Shown one piece after another: positions 14,943-21,639 of a DNA stretch of 25,929 nt. Made by a program: the position numbers and the translations under genes. The notes beneath the pieces are model-generated. The model had not been told where the DNA came from, did no database searches, and saw only the letters and a list, made by a program, of their open reading frames with translations. The DNA is taken from NCBI GenBank assembly GCA_023388335.1, contig JAEWGL010000224.1, positions 1 through 25,929 on the forward strand, written 5' to 3'. The DNA comes from Pseudomonadota bacterium (GTDB lineage: Bacteria; Pseudomonadota; Gammaproteobacteria; Pseudomonadales; Pseudomonadaceae). How positions within the stretch are numbered: the first letter of the stretch is position 1; each line of letters begins with the position of its first letter.

Positions 14943-16724
14943 TTATAGACCCAGTTCGCCGCGTACGCGCGCAAGGTGCGCGGCAAATTCCTCGGATTTC
15001 ACTTCCCCGATGACTCGATTCTCCGTCATTTCGCTGCCGTTCGCCGCAAAGAACAGCAGTGCGGGCGGTCCGAACAGCTGATAGCGGTCGAGCAGGGCGC
15101 GTTGTTCGGCGTTGCTGGCGGTCATGTCGAAGCGCAGCAGGCGAAACGCGCCCAACTGCGCCTGGACCGACGCCGCCTGGAGGACTTCCCGTTCGATTAC
15201 CTTGCAACTGATGCACCAGTCGGCATACCAGTCCAGCAGCACCGGCTGCCCAGCTGCCTTGGCATCGGCCAGGGCCGCATCGAGCGCGGCGGGCGTGGTG
15301 AGGGTCTGCCAGCCATCGGCGGTGGCCGCGGGTGCGTTCGCATTACCCGCCAGGGCCGGCGTTGGCAGCGGGCGCAGCGGGTCGCCCTGGCCGTTGAGGG
15401 CGCCGTACCAGCAAGCCAGGGCATAACACAGCAGGACCAGGCCGAGCAGTTGCGCCAAGCGCTGGCGGGGCGTCTTGATGACCAGTTCGAGCGTGCCGAG
15501 AAACAGTGCCACGCCCGCAGCCAGCAGGCCGATCAACAGCAAGGTCACAGGGCCGGGCAGTACCCGGCTGAGCAAGCCGATGGCCAGGCCCAGCAGCAGC
15601 ACGCCAATGGCGTTCTTCACCGTGTCCAGCCAGGGGCCGCTCTTGGGTAGCCAGGCGGCGCCGCCGGTGGCCACCAATAGCAGCGGAGCGCCCATGCCCA
15701 GGCCCAGGGCGAACAGCTTGAGGGCGCCACCCAAGGCATCGCCACTGGCGCTGATATACAGCAGGGCCCCGGCCAGCGGCGCCGAGACGCAGGGCGAGAC
15801 CAGCAGGCTGGAAAGCACCCCCAGCACCGCCGCGCCCAGCAGCGAGCCGCCCTTGGCCTGCCCGGCTACCCGGTCCAGGCGGCTGCTCAGGGCCTGGGGC
15901 AACTTGAGTTCGAACAGGCCGAACATGGCCAGGGCGAAGAGCACGAAGAACAGCGAGAAGGGCACCAGTACCCAGGCCGATTGCAGGCGCGCCTGCAGGT
16001 TCAGGCCGGCACCGAACATCCCCATCAAGGCGCCGAGCAGGGCGAAGCAGGCCGCCATCGGCAACACGTAGGCCAGCGACAGGCTCAGCCCGCGCCAGCC
16101 GCCGACCTGGCCACGCAGGACCACGCCGGTGAGGATCGGCAGCATCGGCAGTACACAAGGGGTGAAGGTCAGTCCAAGACCTGCGAGGAAGAACAGCAGC
16201 AGCGATTGCCAGTTCCAGGCGGGGCTGGCGGGGTTGCCTGCCGCCCAGAGGCCGCCTTTGCCTTCGATGCTCAAGCGCTGGGTTTGCGGGGGATAGCACA
16301 GGCCTTTGTCGGCGCAGCCCTGATAAGTGACCAGTAGCGTAAATGGGCGCTGGTCGCCGGCCTGGCGTGGCAACTCGATGTCGAGGACGCCGTGGTACAC
16401 CTCGACGTCGCCGAAGAATTCATCGTGCTTGGCCTCGCCGGGCGGGATCCGTGGCGTGCCCAAGGTGATGTCGGCGGGGTCGCTGCGGAACTGGAAACGA
16501 TGGCGGTAGAGGTAGTAACCGTCGGCGGCGGCGAAGCGCAGCTTGACGGACGGGCCGTCGCCCTCGACCAGGCTCAGCTTGAAGGCTTCTTGGACGGGCA
16601 GGAAGTCGGCGCTGTTGTTCAGCGAGGCCGCGCCCAGCGTGGCGCTGGGGCGATTGTCGAGCAGGCCGGCGGCGAAGGCAGGGGTGGCCAGGAGCAGGAA
16701 CAACAGGAAAAACAGGCGGCGCAT
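14943..16724 (-). CDS. dsbD: Thiol:disulfide interchange protein DsbD (DipZ)
   Basis: DsbD moves electrons from cytoplasmic thioredoxin across the inner membrane to keep periplasmic DsbC and cytochrome c maturation factors reduced. The 593-aa protein starts with a signal peptide (MRRLFFLLFLLLATPAFA). The periplasmic alpha domain follows with Cys 137 and Cys 143 (GCADKGLCYPP). The eight-helix beta domain (about 172-440) has its redox cysteines in TFTPC (190) and SPC (312). The C-terminal thioredoxin-like gamma domain has WCISC (504/507). All six functional cysteines are present. It lies beside aroQ-accBC, as in P. aeruginosa (dipZ). Its ribosome-binding site is weak. Confidence 0.96.
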   Translation of the reverse strand: MRRLFFLLFLLLATPAFAAGLLDNRPSATLGAASLNNSADFLPVQEAFKLSLVEGDGPSVKLRFAAADGYYLYRHRFQFRSDPADITLGTPRIPPGEAKHDEFFGDVEVYHGVLDIELPRQAGDQRPFTLLVTYQGCADKGLCYPPQTQRLSIEGKGGLWAAGNPASPAWNWQSLLLFFLAGLGLTFTPCVLPMLPILTGVVLRGQVGGWRGLSLSLAYVLPMAACFALLGALMGMFGAGLNLQARLQSAWVLVPFSLFFVLFALAMFGLFELKLPQALSSRLDRVAGQAKGGSLLGAAVLGVLSSLLVSPCVSAPLAGALLYISASGDALGGALKLFALGLGMGAPLLLVATGGAAWLPKSGPWLDTVKNAIGVLLLGLAIGLLSRVLPGPVTLLLIGLLAAGVALFLGTLELVIKTPRQRLAQLLGLVLLCYALACWYGALNGQGDPLRPLPTPALAGNANAPAATADGWQTLTTPAALDAALADAKAAGQPVLLDWYADWCISCKVIEREVLQAASVQAQLGAFRLLRFDMTASNAEQRALLDRYQLFGPPALLFFAANGSEMTENRVIGEVKSEEFAAHLARVRGELGL

Positions 16725-16821
16725 GGCGGTCTCGCGAGGTAAAACGTGGGCGCATGATAACCAAGTCTGCGGCTGAATGCCGTAGCCGACCGCGAGGGTG
16801 CCGAATCCACTGTCGGACCGA

Positions 16822-18783
16822 TCAAAGGCGGAACGCGCGTACCGCGGTATTCAACTCGCTGCCCAACCTGAGCAGTTGCTCGCCTTGCTCGCGCCCTTCG
16901 CCGATGCGCTTGAGGTTGTCTTCACCCAACCCGTGGATCCGCTCGCTGTGGTCGCGTATCTCGCTCACCGCTCCTGTCTGCTGTGCGGTGAGGTCGGCGA
17001 TGCGCACGGCCGTCTCGGCAATGGTGCCGATGGCGCTGACGATCTGCTCCAGCGCGCCGTCGGCGGTCTGGGCCTGGCTGGCCGTGGCCTGGGCATGCTC
17101 GAGCTGGGCGCGGATGCCCTCCACCGAGCCGCGGGCGGCCTGCTGCAAGCGATCGATCAGGGCCTGGATCTCGCCGGTGGCGCCCGTGGTGCGCTGGGCC
17201 AGCGAACGCACTTCGTCGGCCACCACGGCGAAACCGCGGCCCCTATCGCCGGCCCGGGCCGCTTCGATGGCGGCATTGAGCGCGAGCAGGTTGGTCTGCT
17301 CGGCAATCGAGCGGATCACCGTGAGCACGCCACCGATGGTGGCCGACTCCTCGGCCAGCTGCTCGATCAAGCGGGCATTGCCTTGTACCTCATGCACCAG
17401 CGCCCGCAGGCCGGACAGGCTCTGGCCGATGACCGCCTGGCCTTGCTCCACCGCATGGCCGGCATCGCGGCTGGCGTCGGCGGCGGCACTGGCATCGCCG
17501 GCTACCTGCTGGATGGTCGCTTCCAGCTCGCCCAGGGCATCGCGGATCTGCGCCGTGTCGCCCGCCTGGCGTTCGGCACCGTCGTGCAGTGCACTGCTCA
17601 TGCCGGCCAGGGCATGGCTGCTGCCGGCCACCGCTTCGGCATTGTGGCGCAGGGTGCCCACCAGCTCGACCAGGTACTGACGCAGGCGGTTGAGCGAGGC
17701 TTGGATGTCTTGGAGCTCACGGTTGGTCTTGCCCAGGGCGATGGGTTGGGCGAAGTCGCCCTCGGCCCAGCGCGACAGCGACGGGGCCAGGCCAGTCAGG
17801 GTCCTCGCCAGACGCCGCTGCAGGGTGTCGATGAGCAGGGCGATCAGCAGGATAAGACCGATCATCAAGCCCTGGATGACCCGCACTTCGGCCTGGATAC
17901 GCGCATGTTGGCTGCGCACTTCGGGCTCCACGGCGGCGATGGCCTGCTGTACCGCGGCGAGGCGTTCAGCGGTCGTGGCGGCCAGGGTACTGCGGCGCTC
18001 GATCTGCTCGCGGGTGCGCTGCAGTTCGGCGGGATAGCGCGTGAGCAGGCTCTGCAGCTCGCGCTTGAGCGCCACCGCCACATCCTCCTGTTGGGCGCTG
18101 GCTTCGGCCTGCAGGCCCATCAATGCCGCAAAGTCGTTGGCATCGGACTCGGCGGCGCGGGTCACGCCGAGCAGGGGCAGGGCGTCGATGACCTGGGCCT
18201 GGGCGCGGATCAGCCGCACCTCACGCTCGACTTCCTCTGCCAGTTCGGCACGGCCACTGCTGACGAGTTTGTCACGGGCCAGCGACAGGCGCCCTAGGTG
18301 CACGGCCGCGTCAAGCAGCGGCGTCAGGTAACTGCTGGCGTCGGGGCTGGCGCTGTCGGCGGCATAGCGAGCGAACTGTTCGAGGTTGGCCCCGAGCTCA
18401 CGCTCGGCCTGGCGCAACAGCGCCTGGGGATCGCCGGCCAGCTTGCCAGCGGCCAACAGTTCGTCGACGGTGAATGCCTGCAGGTTGTCCAGGCTCGGCA
18501 GCAGCTTGGCCGCGAGCGTCTGCGGCCAGTCGCTCAAGGCCGCCTGCAGTGCCGAGCTGGCCTCGACGGCGGCAGCATGGCGCACGACGTTGCCACTGGC
18601 CAGGTAGGCCTGGATATTGCCCGCCGTCTGCTGCTGGAAGTGCTGAGACAGCCCTAGATAGCGCTCCATCAGTTGGTAGGGACGCTGCAAGGCCTGCTGC
18701 GACCACCAGAGGGTAGCGCCCAGGGCGAAACACACGGTCACCAGCAGCAGGGTATTGAAATTGGTCAGCCACTTCAGGCGCAT
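16822..18783 (-). CDS. Methyl-accepting chemotaxis protein with large helical periplasmic domain (CtpL-like)
   Basis: A 653-aa chemoreceptor. A short N-terminal tail and first membrane helix (about 8-28) precede an all-helical periplasmic ligand domain of about 270 residues (about 30-302). That is long for a four-helix bundle and suggests a bimodular helical (HBM-like) domain. The second membrane helix (about 303-321), a HAMP region and a cytoplasmic signalling hairpin follow. The hairpin tip contains SIAEQTNLLALNAAIEAARA and RGRGFAVVADEVR. It ends at AVRAFRL without a CheR-tethering pentapeptide. I take the ATG at 18783 with GGAAG upstream; GTG at 18789 is too close to that site. Location beside dsbD matches ctpL of P. 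aeruginosa, a phosphate-limitation receptor, but the ligand cannot be inferred from sequence. Confidence 0.92.
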   Translation of the reverse strand: MRLKWLTNFNTLLLVTVCFALGATLWWSQQALQRPYQLMERYLGLSQHFQQQTAGNIQAYLASGNVVRHAAAVEASSALQAALSDWPQTLAAKLLPSLDNLQAFTVDELLAAGKLAGDPQALLRQAERELGANLEQFARYAADSASPDASSYLTPLLDAAVHLGRLSLARDKLVSSGRAELAEEVEREVRLIRAQAQVIDALPLLGVTRAAESDANDFAALMGLQAEASAQQEDVAVALKRELQSLLTRYPAELQRTREQIERRSTLAATTAERLAAVQQAIAAVEPEVRSQHARIQAEVRVIQGLMIGLILLIALLIDTLQRRLARTLTGLAPSLSRWAEGDFAQPIALGKTNRELQDIQASLNRLRQYLVELVGTLRHNAEAVAGSSHALAGMSSALHDGAERQAGDTAQIRDALGELEATIQQVAGDASAAADASRDAGHAVEQGQAVIGQSLSGLRALVHEVQGNARLIEQLAEESATIGGVLTVIRSIAEQTNLLALNAAIEAARAGDRGRGFAVVADEVRSLAQRTTGATGEIQALIDRLQQAARGSVEGIRAQLEHAQATASQAQTADGALEQIVSAIGTIAETAVRIADLTAQQTGAVSEIRDHSERIHGLGEDNLKRIGEGREQGEQLLRLGSELNTAVRAFRL

Positions 18784-18887
18784 AGCCACGTACTTCCAGG
18801 GCGATGGAAAGTGCCTGAACCTATTACGGTTTCATGACGTGGTTATGACGATGCGGTCTGGAAAGCCGAAAAAATGGCACATTGCCT

Positions 18888-19174
18888 TTACGCCTCGACG
18901 CGCACCACGCAGTTGCGACCGGCGTGCTTGGCGCGGTACAGCGCTTCGTCAGCGGCGCTGGCCATGATCAGGGCATCGAGCTCATCGTCGCGCAAAATGC
19001 CTCGGCGCTGAACAGGGCCTGGACGCCGAGGCCGAAGAATTCCAGTTGCTGGGCTAGGCGCTCGGCCCGCTGACGGTCTTGCAGAAGAAGGTACACGGGC
19101 GTGCGCGGCGGTGGCAGGGGGTGCAGAGATGGCTCTATGCTAGCCTCTATGCCCTGACGATCGCGTACCGGGTA
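18888..19174 (-). pseudogene. gcbA: Remnant of a receiver/GGDEF diguanylate cyclase (probable gcbA)
   Basis: Two frames hold pieces of one broken gene. The N-proximal frame (19174 down to about 18995) reads TPVYLLLQDRQRAERLAQQL then EFFGLGVQALFSAEA, resembling the start of a response-regulator receiver domain. After a frame change near 19000, the other frame reads LRDDELDALIMASAADEAL then YRAKHAGRNCVVRVEA and stops at 18888. That is the typical C-terminal end of a GGDEF domain. Everything between, including the GGDEF catalytic site, is missing, and no start codon or ribosome-binding site fits. A weak further piece (PRVLLIPG, near 19200) may be more of the N-terminus. In P. aeruginosa the neighbour of ctpL is gcbA (PA4843), a diguanylate cyclase, so an internal deletion of gcbA is the best reading. 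Confidence 0.7.
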
Positions 19175-19245
19175 TCAACAAAACACGTGGGGGATTATTC
19201 GCCCGCTGGCCCATTGCTCGCTTATGTCAATCGCCTGCCTTGCTT

Positions 19246-19251
19246 TATAGT
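19246..19251 (+). promoter_or_regulatory. Candidate -10 element of the DUF2333 gene
   Basis: TATAGT lies 84 bp before the ATG at 19336 in an AT-richer patch, and the -35 position is poor. It is the only good -10 match in the gap between the gcbA remnant and the DUF2333 gene. Confidence 0.4.
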
Positions 19252-19335
19252 GCTGCGATGCGCGCTTGCCGCGGCACCCTGGCCTACGCCTGCGGTCCAA
19301 GCTCCTGAACCGACGTGACTGATAAGGACAATGCC

Positions 19336-20403
19336 ATGCTGGACTGGAAAAACCGTACAGGCAAAGCCGAGCCGCGCGAGCGGGCCGATACCCGCGGGGG
19401 TGGCACCCGCAGTTACTTTGGCGGCTTGTTCAGCCGTGCCCTGGGTACCTTGATCGGCCTCTACCTGCTGGTGTGCATCGGCCTGGGCTGGTACTGGAGC
19501 CAGGAGCCAGACCTGTTCCCAGTCCAGCAGACCGCCCAGGCGGCGGCCGAACGCAGCGGCCAGCAGATGGTGATCGGCTATACCACCATCGAGACGCTCA
19601 AGACCGTTTCTGGCACGCTGTTGCACAAGCCCGGTGGCTACATCTCCAATGACCGCCTCCCGCCAGGCCTGTGGATGGACAACATGCCGAGCTGGGAGTA
19701 TGGCGTGCTGGTCCAGGTCCGCGACCTGAGCCGCGCCTTGCGCAAGGACTTCGCCCGTTCGCAGTCGCAGTCCACCGAGGATGCGGACCTGGCCAAGGCC
19801 GAGCCGCGCTTCAATTTCGACAACAAGAGCTGGATCCTGCCGTCGAGCGAATCGGAGTTCCAGGAAGGCATTCACTCCCTGAACCGTTACCAGGCCCGCC
19901 TGGCAGCAGGCGACAACAGTGCGATCTTCTACACCCGCGCCGACAACCTGAACAACTGGCTCGGCGACGTCGCCACCCGCCTGGGGTCGCTGTCTCAGCG
20001 CCTGTCGGCCAGCGTTGGCCGGGTCAAGCTCAACAGCACCCTGAAGACCGAAGCCGTCGTCGCCGGCCAAGCCCCGCAGCTCGACGAGGAAGTGGTCGAG
20101 ACGCCATGGCTGCAGATCGACAACGTCTTCTATGAAGCCCGTGGCCAGGCCTGGGCGCTGTCGCACCTGCTGCGCGCCATCGAGGTCGACTTCGCCGACG
20201 TGCTGGCGAAGAAGAACGCCACGGTCAGCGTGCGCCAGATCATCCGTGAGCTGGAAGCCTCGCAGGAAGCGCTGTGGAGCCCGATGGTGCTCAATGGCAG
20301 TGGCTTCGGCATGTGGGCCAACCACTCGCTGGTCATGGCCAACTACATTTCCCGCGCCAACGCCGCGGTGATCGACCTGCGCCAGCTGCTGTCGCAAGGC
20401 TGA
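19336..20403 (+). CDS. DUF2333 family membrane-anchored protein
   Basis: A 355-aa protein of unknown function, matching what I know of Pseudomonas DUF2333 proteins. The N-terminus (1-33) is charged and glycine-rich. A single membrane helix (about 34-54, RALGTLIGLYLLVCIGLGWY) follows, and the remainder is predicted periplasmic and mostly helical. No catalytic motif was recognised. I start at 19336 (MLDWKNRTG) because AAGGA is seven bases upstream; a GTG at 19315 lacks a ribosome-binding site. Its stop overlaps the Nudix gene start (TGATG), so the two are translationally coupled. Confidence 0.85.
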   Translation: MLDWKNRTGKAEPRERADTRGGGTRSYFGGLFSRALGTLIGLYLLVCIGLGWYWSQEPDLFPVQQTAQAAAERSGQQMVIGYTTIETLKTVSGTLLHKPGGYISNDRLPPGLWMDNMPSWEYGVLVQVRDLSRALRKDFARSQSQSTEDADLAKAEPRFNFDNKSWILPSSESEFQEGIHSLNRYQARLAAGDNSAIFYTRADNLNNWLGDVATRLGSLSQRLSASVGRVKLNSTLKTEAVVAGQAPQLDEEVVETPWLQIDNVFYEARGQAWALSHLLRAIEVDFADVLAKKNATVSVRQIIRELEASQEALWSPMVLNGSGFGMWANHSLVMANYISRANAAVIDLRQLLSQG

Positions 20404-20945
20404 TGGCCGTCAGTCCAGCAGAGGCCGCCCACCGCGCGGCCTCTGACGCCGAGCTGATCGCCTGGGTGGACGAGCTCGACCAACCGCTCGGGGCGCTGCC
20501 ACGGGCCGAGCTGCGTGAGCGTGGGCTGATCGGCCGCGGTACCTACATCCTGTTGTTCAATAGCGCCGGCCAGCTGTGCGTGCACCGGCGTACCCTGAGC
20601 AAGGCGATCTACCCCGGCTACTGGGATGTCGCTGCCGGTGGCATGGTGATGGGTGAAGAGAGCTATGCGGGCTCTGCCGCCCGCGAGCTGGAAGAGGAGC
20701 TGGGTGTCAGTGGCGTCGAGCTGCGCTTTCACGAGAAGTTCTTCTTCGACCAGCCTGGCAACCGCCTTTGGTGCGCGGTGTTCTCCGCGGTCTGGGACGG
20801 CCCCCTGCGCCTGCAGCCGGAGGAGGTGATCGAGGCACGTTTCCTGGGCGTGGCGCAGGCTCAGGCGGACAGCCAGCAGCGGCCCTATTGCCCGGATTCG
20901 CTTGCCGCCTTGCAGCGCTATATCGAGACGTCGCGAAAGCTGTGA
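20403..20945 (+). CDS. Nudix hydrolase (YfcD-like)
   Basis: A 180-aa Nudix protein. The complete Nudix box runs from G80 to V102: G80, E86, then R94-E95-L96, E98-E99, G101-V102, so the metal-binding glutamates are intact. It cleaves a nucleoside diphosphate linked to another moiety, but the substrate is unknown. The N-terminal segment (WVDELDQPLGALPRAELRER) and the CVHRR segment resemble the YfcD/isopentenyl-diphosphate-isomerase-like branch of the superfamily. Translation begins at 20403 within the TGATG overlap with the preceding gene, which argues for an operon and against any longer frame. Confidence 0.9.
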   Translation: MAVSPAEAAHRAASDAELIAWVDELDQPLGALPRAELRERGLIGRGTYILLFNSAGQLCVHRRTLSKAIYPGYWDVAAGGMVMGEESYAGSAARELEEELGVSGVELRFHEKFFFDQPGNRLWCAVFSAVWDGPLRLQPEEVIEARFLGVAQAQADSQQRPYCPDSLAALQRYIETSRKL

Positions 20946-20965
20946 AAAATGGCGCAATCCAGGAC

Positions 20966-20994
20966 TTAGCAATCGCCGCTTTTATCGTTACACT
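20966..20994 (+). promoter_or_regulatory. Sigma-70-like promoter of the SUI1/YciH gene
   Basis: TTAGCA (20966-20971), a 17-bp spacer and TACACT (20989-20994) each match the consensus at 4 of 6 positions. A GC-rich discriminator (GCGCGG) follows the -10, a feature linked to stringent control in other bacteria. It lies 124 bp before the GTG start, so the leader would be about 115 nt. Confidence 0.5.
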
Positions 20995-21062
20995 GCGCGG
21001 CCTTTTCGGGCTGTCGCAGGATCTGCGGCAGTAGCGCTGCCCCTGCCAGAGTGGGGCTTCGC

Positions 21063-21095
21063 GGTCGACCTCCGGCAGGGAGTCGACCAGTTTTT
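21063..21095 (+). terminator. Leader hairpin with T tract before the SUI1/YciH gene (possible attenuator)
   Basis: GGTCGAC (21063-21069) and GTCGACC (21082-21088) form a perfect 7-bp stem that extends inward after one bulged base, followed by AGTTTTT (21089-21095). This resembles an intrinsic terminator but lies between the predicted promoter and the start codon at 21118. It could end Nudix-operon transcripts that read through, or attenuate the gene itself. Upstream leader sequence can form competing GC hairpins. Confidence 0.5.
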
Positions 21096-21117
21096 GTCCT
21101 CACCAAGAGGATCAAAA

Positions 21118-21489
21118 GTGGCCAAGAAAGCCTCATCCTTCGCCGCCCTCGGCGGCCTTGTGTTTTCCACCGACGCTGGCCGGCATTGCCCGGATTGCAG
21201 CAAGCCCGTGGATACCTGCATCTGCAAACAGACGCTTGTCCCCGAAGGGGATGGCATCGCCCGTGTGCGCCGTGAAAGCAAAGGCCGCGGCGGCAAGACC
21301 GTGACCACCATCAGCGGTGTCCCGCTGCCCCCGGATGCGCTCAAGGAACTGGCCAGCACGCTCAAGCGTCGCTGCGGCACCGGCGGCGCCTTGAAGGACG
21401 GGGTCATCGAGATCCAGGGTGATCACGTCGAACTGCTGATCGGTGAGCTGATCAAGCAGGGCTTCAAAGCGAAAAAGTCCGGCGGCTGA
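21118..21489 (+). CDS. yciH: SUI1/YciH-type translation factor (eIF1-like)
   Basis: A 123-aa eIF1/SUI1-family protein. The SUI1 domain (about 48-119) contains KTVTTISGVPLP, LKRRCGTGGALKDGVIEIQG and the C-terminal helix. In E. coli YciH affects initiation fidelity, though its physiological role is unclear. The N-terminus differs from E. coli: residues 24-36 hold CPDC and CIC (Cys 24, 27, 34, 36), which could bind a metal. I start at GTG 21118 with AGAGG seven bases upstream; a longer frame from 20902 overlaps the Nudix gene. Its last codons contribute to a terminator hairpin. It lies before speA on the same strand. Confidence 0.92.
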   Translation: MAKKASSFAALGGLVFSTDAGRHCPDCSKPVDTCICKQTLVPEGDGIARVRRESKGRGGKTVTTISGVPLPPDALKELASTLKRRCGTGGALKDGVIEIQGDHVELLIGELIKQGFKAKKSGG

Positions 21490-21510
21490 GGCCGCTGCGC
21501 GACTTTTTGC
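21470..21510 (+). terminator. Rho-independent terminator overlapping the end of yciH
   Basis: AAAAAGTC (21472-21479) pairs with GACTTTTT (21501-21508). Inside it GCGGC-TGAG-GCCGC forms the core, so the stop codon lies in the loop. The final lysine codons of the gene supply the left A tract. It is a strong two-sided terminator that insulates yciH from speA. Confidence 0.85.
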
Positions 21511-21583
21511 CCAACGCTTTCTAAACTCGTTCCGCCAGCCAGGGTCTATTCCTGAACACGGATCAATCGTCACTTCCAGCTTT

Positions 21584-21589
21584 TACACT
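21584..21589 (+). promoter_or_regulatory. Candidate -10 element of speA
   Basis: TACACT sits in TTTTACACTGCGCCGG, 50 bp before the speA ATG. The same TTACACTGCGC core is at the yciH promoter (20988-20998). No good -35 is visible. It lies downstream of the yciH terminator, so speA probably has its own transcript. Confidence 0.45.
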
Positions 21590-21639
21590 GCGCCGGCCTG
21601 TTGCAGGGCAGTGTTCGACTTTTCAGATAGGGGACTTGA

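Noticed and set aside
16798..18297. 499-codon plus-strand frame opposite the chemoreceptor
   Set aside because: Gly/Gln/His-rich antisense frame produced by GC bias; the chemoreceptor reading is decisive.
20902..21117. Upstream extension of the yciH frame
   Set aside because: It overlaps the Nudix gene and passes through the promoter and leader hairpin; the GTG at 21118 has a good ribosome-binding site and the right N-terminus.
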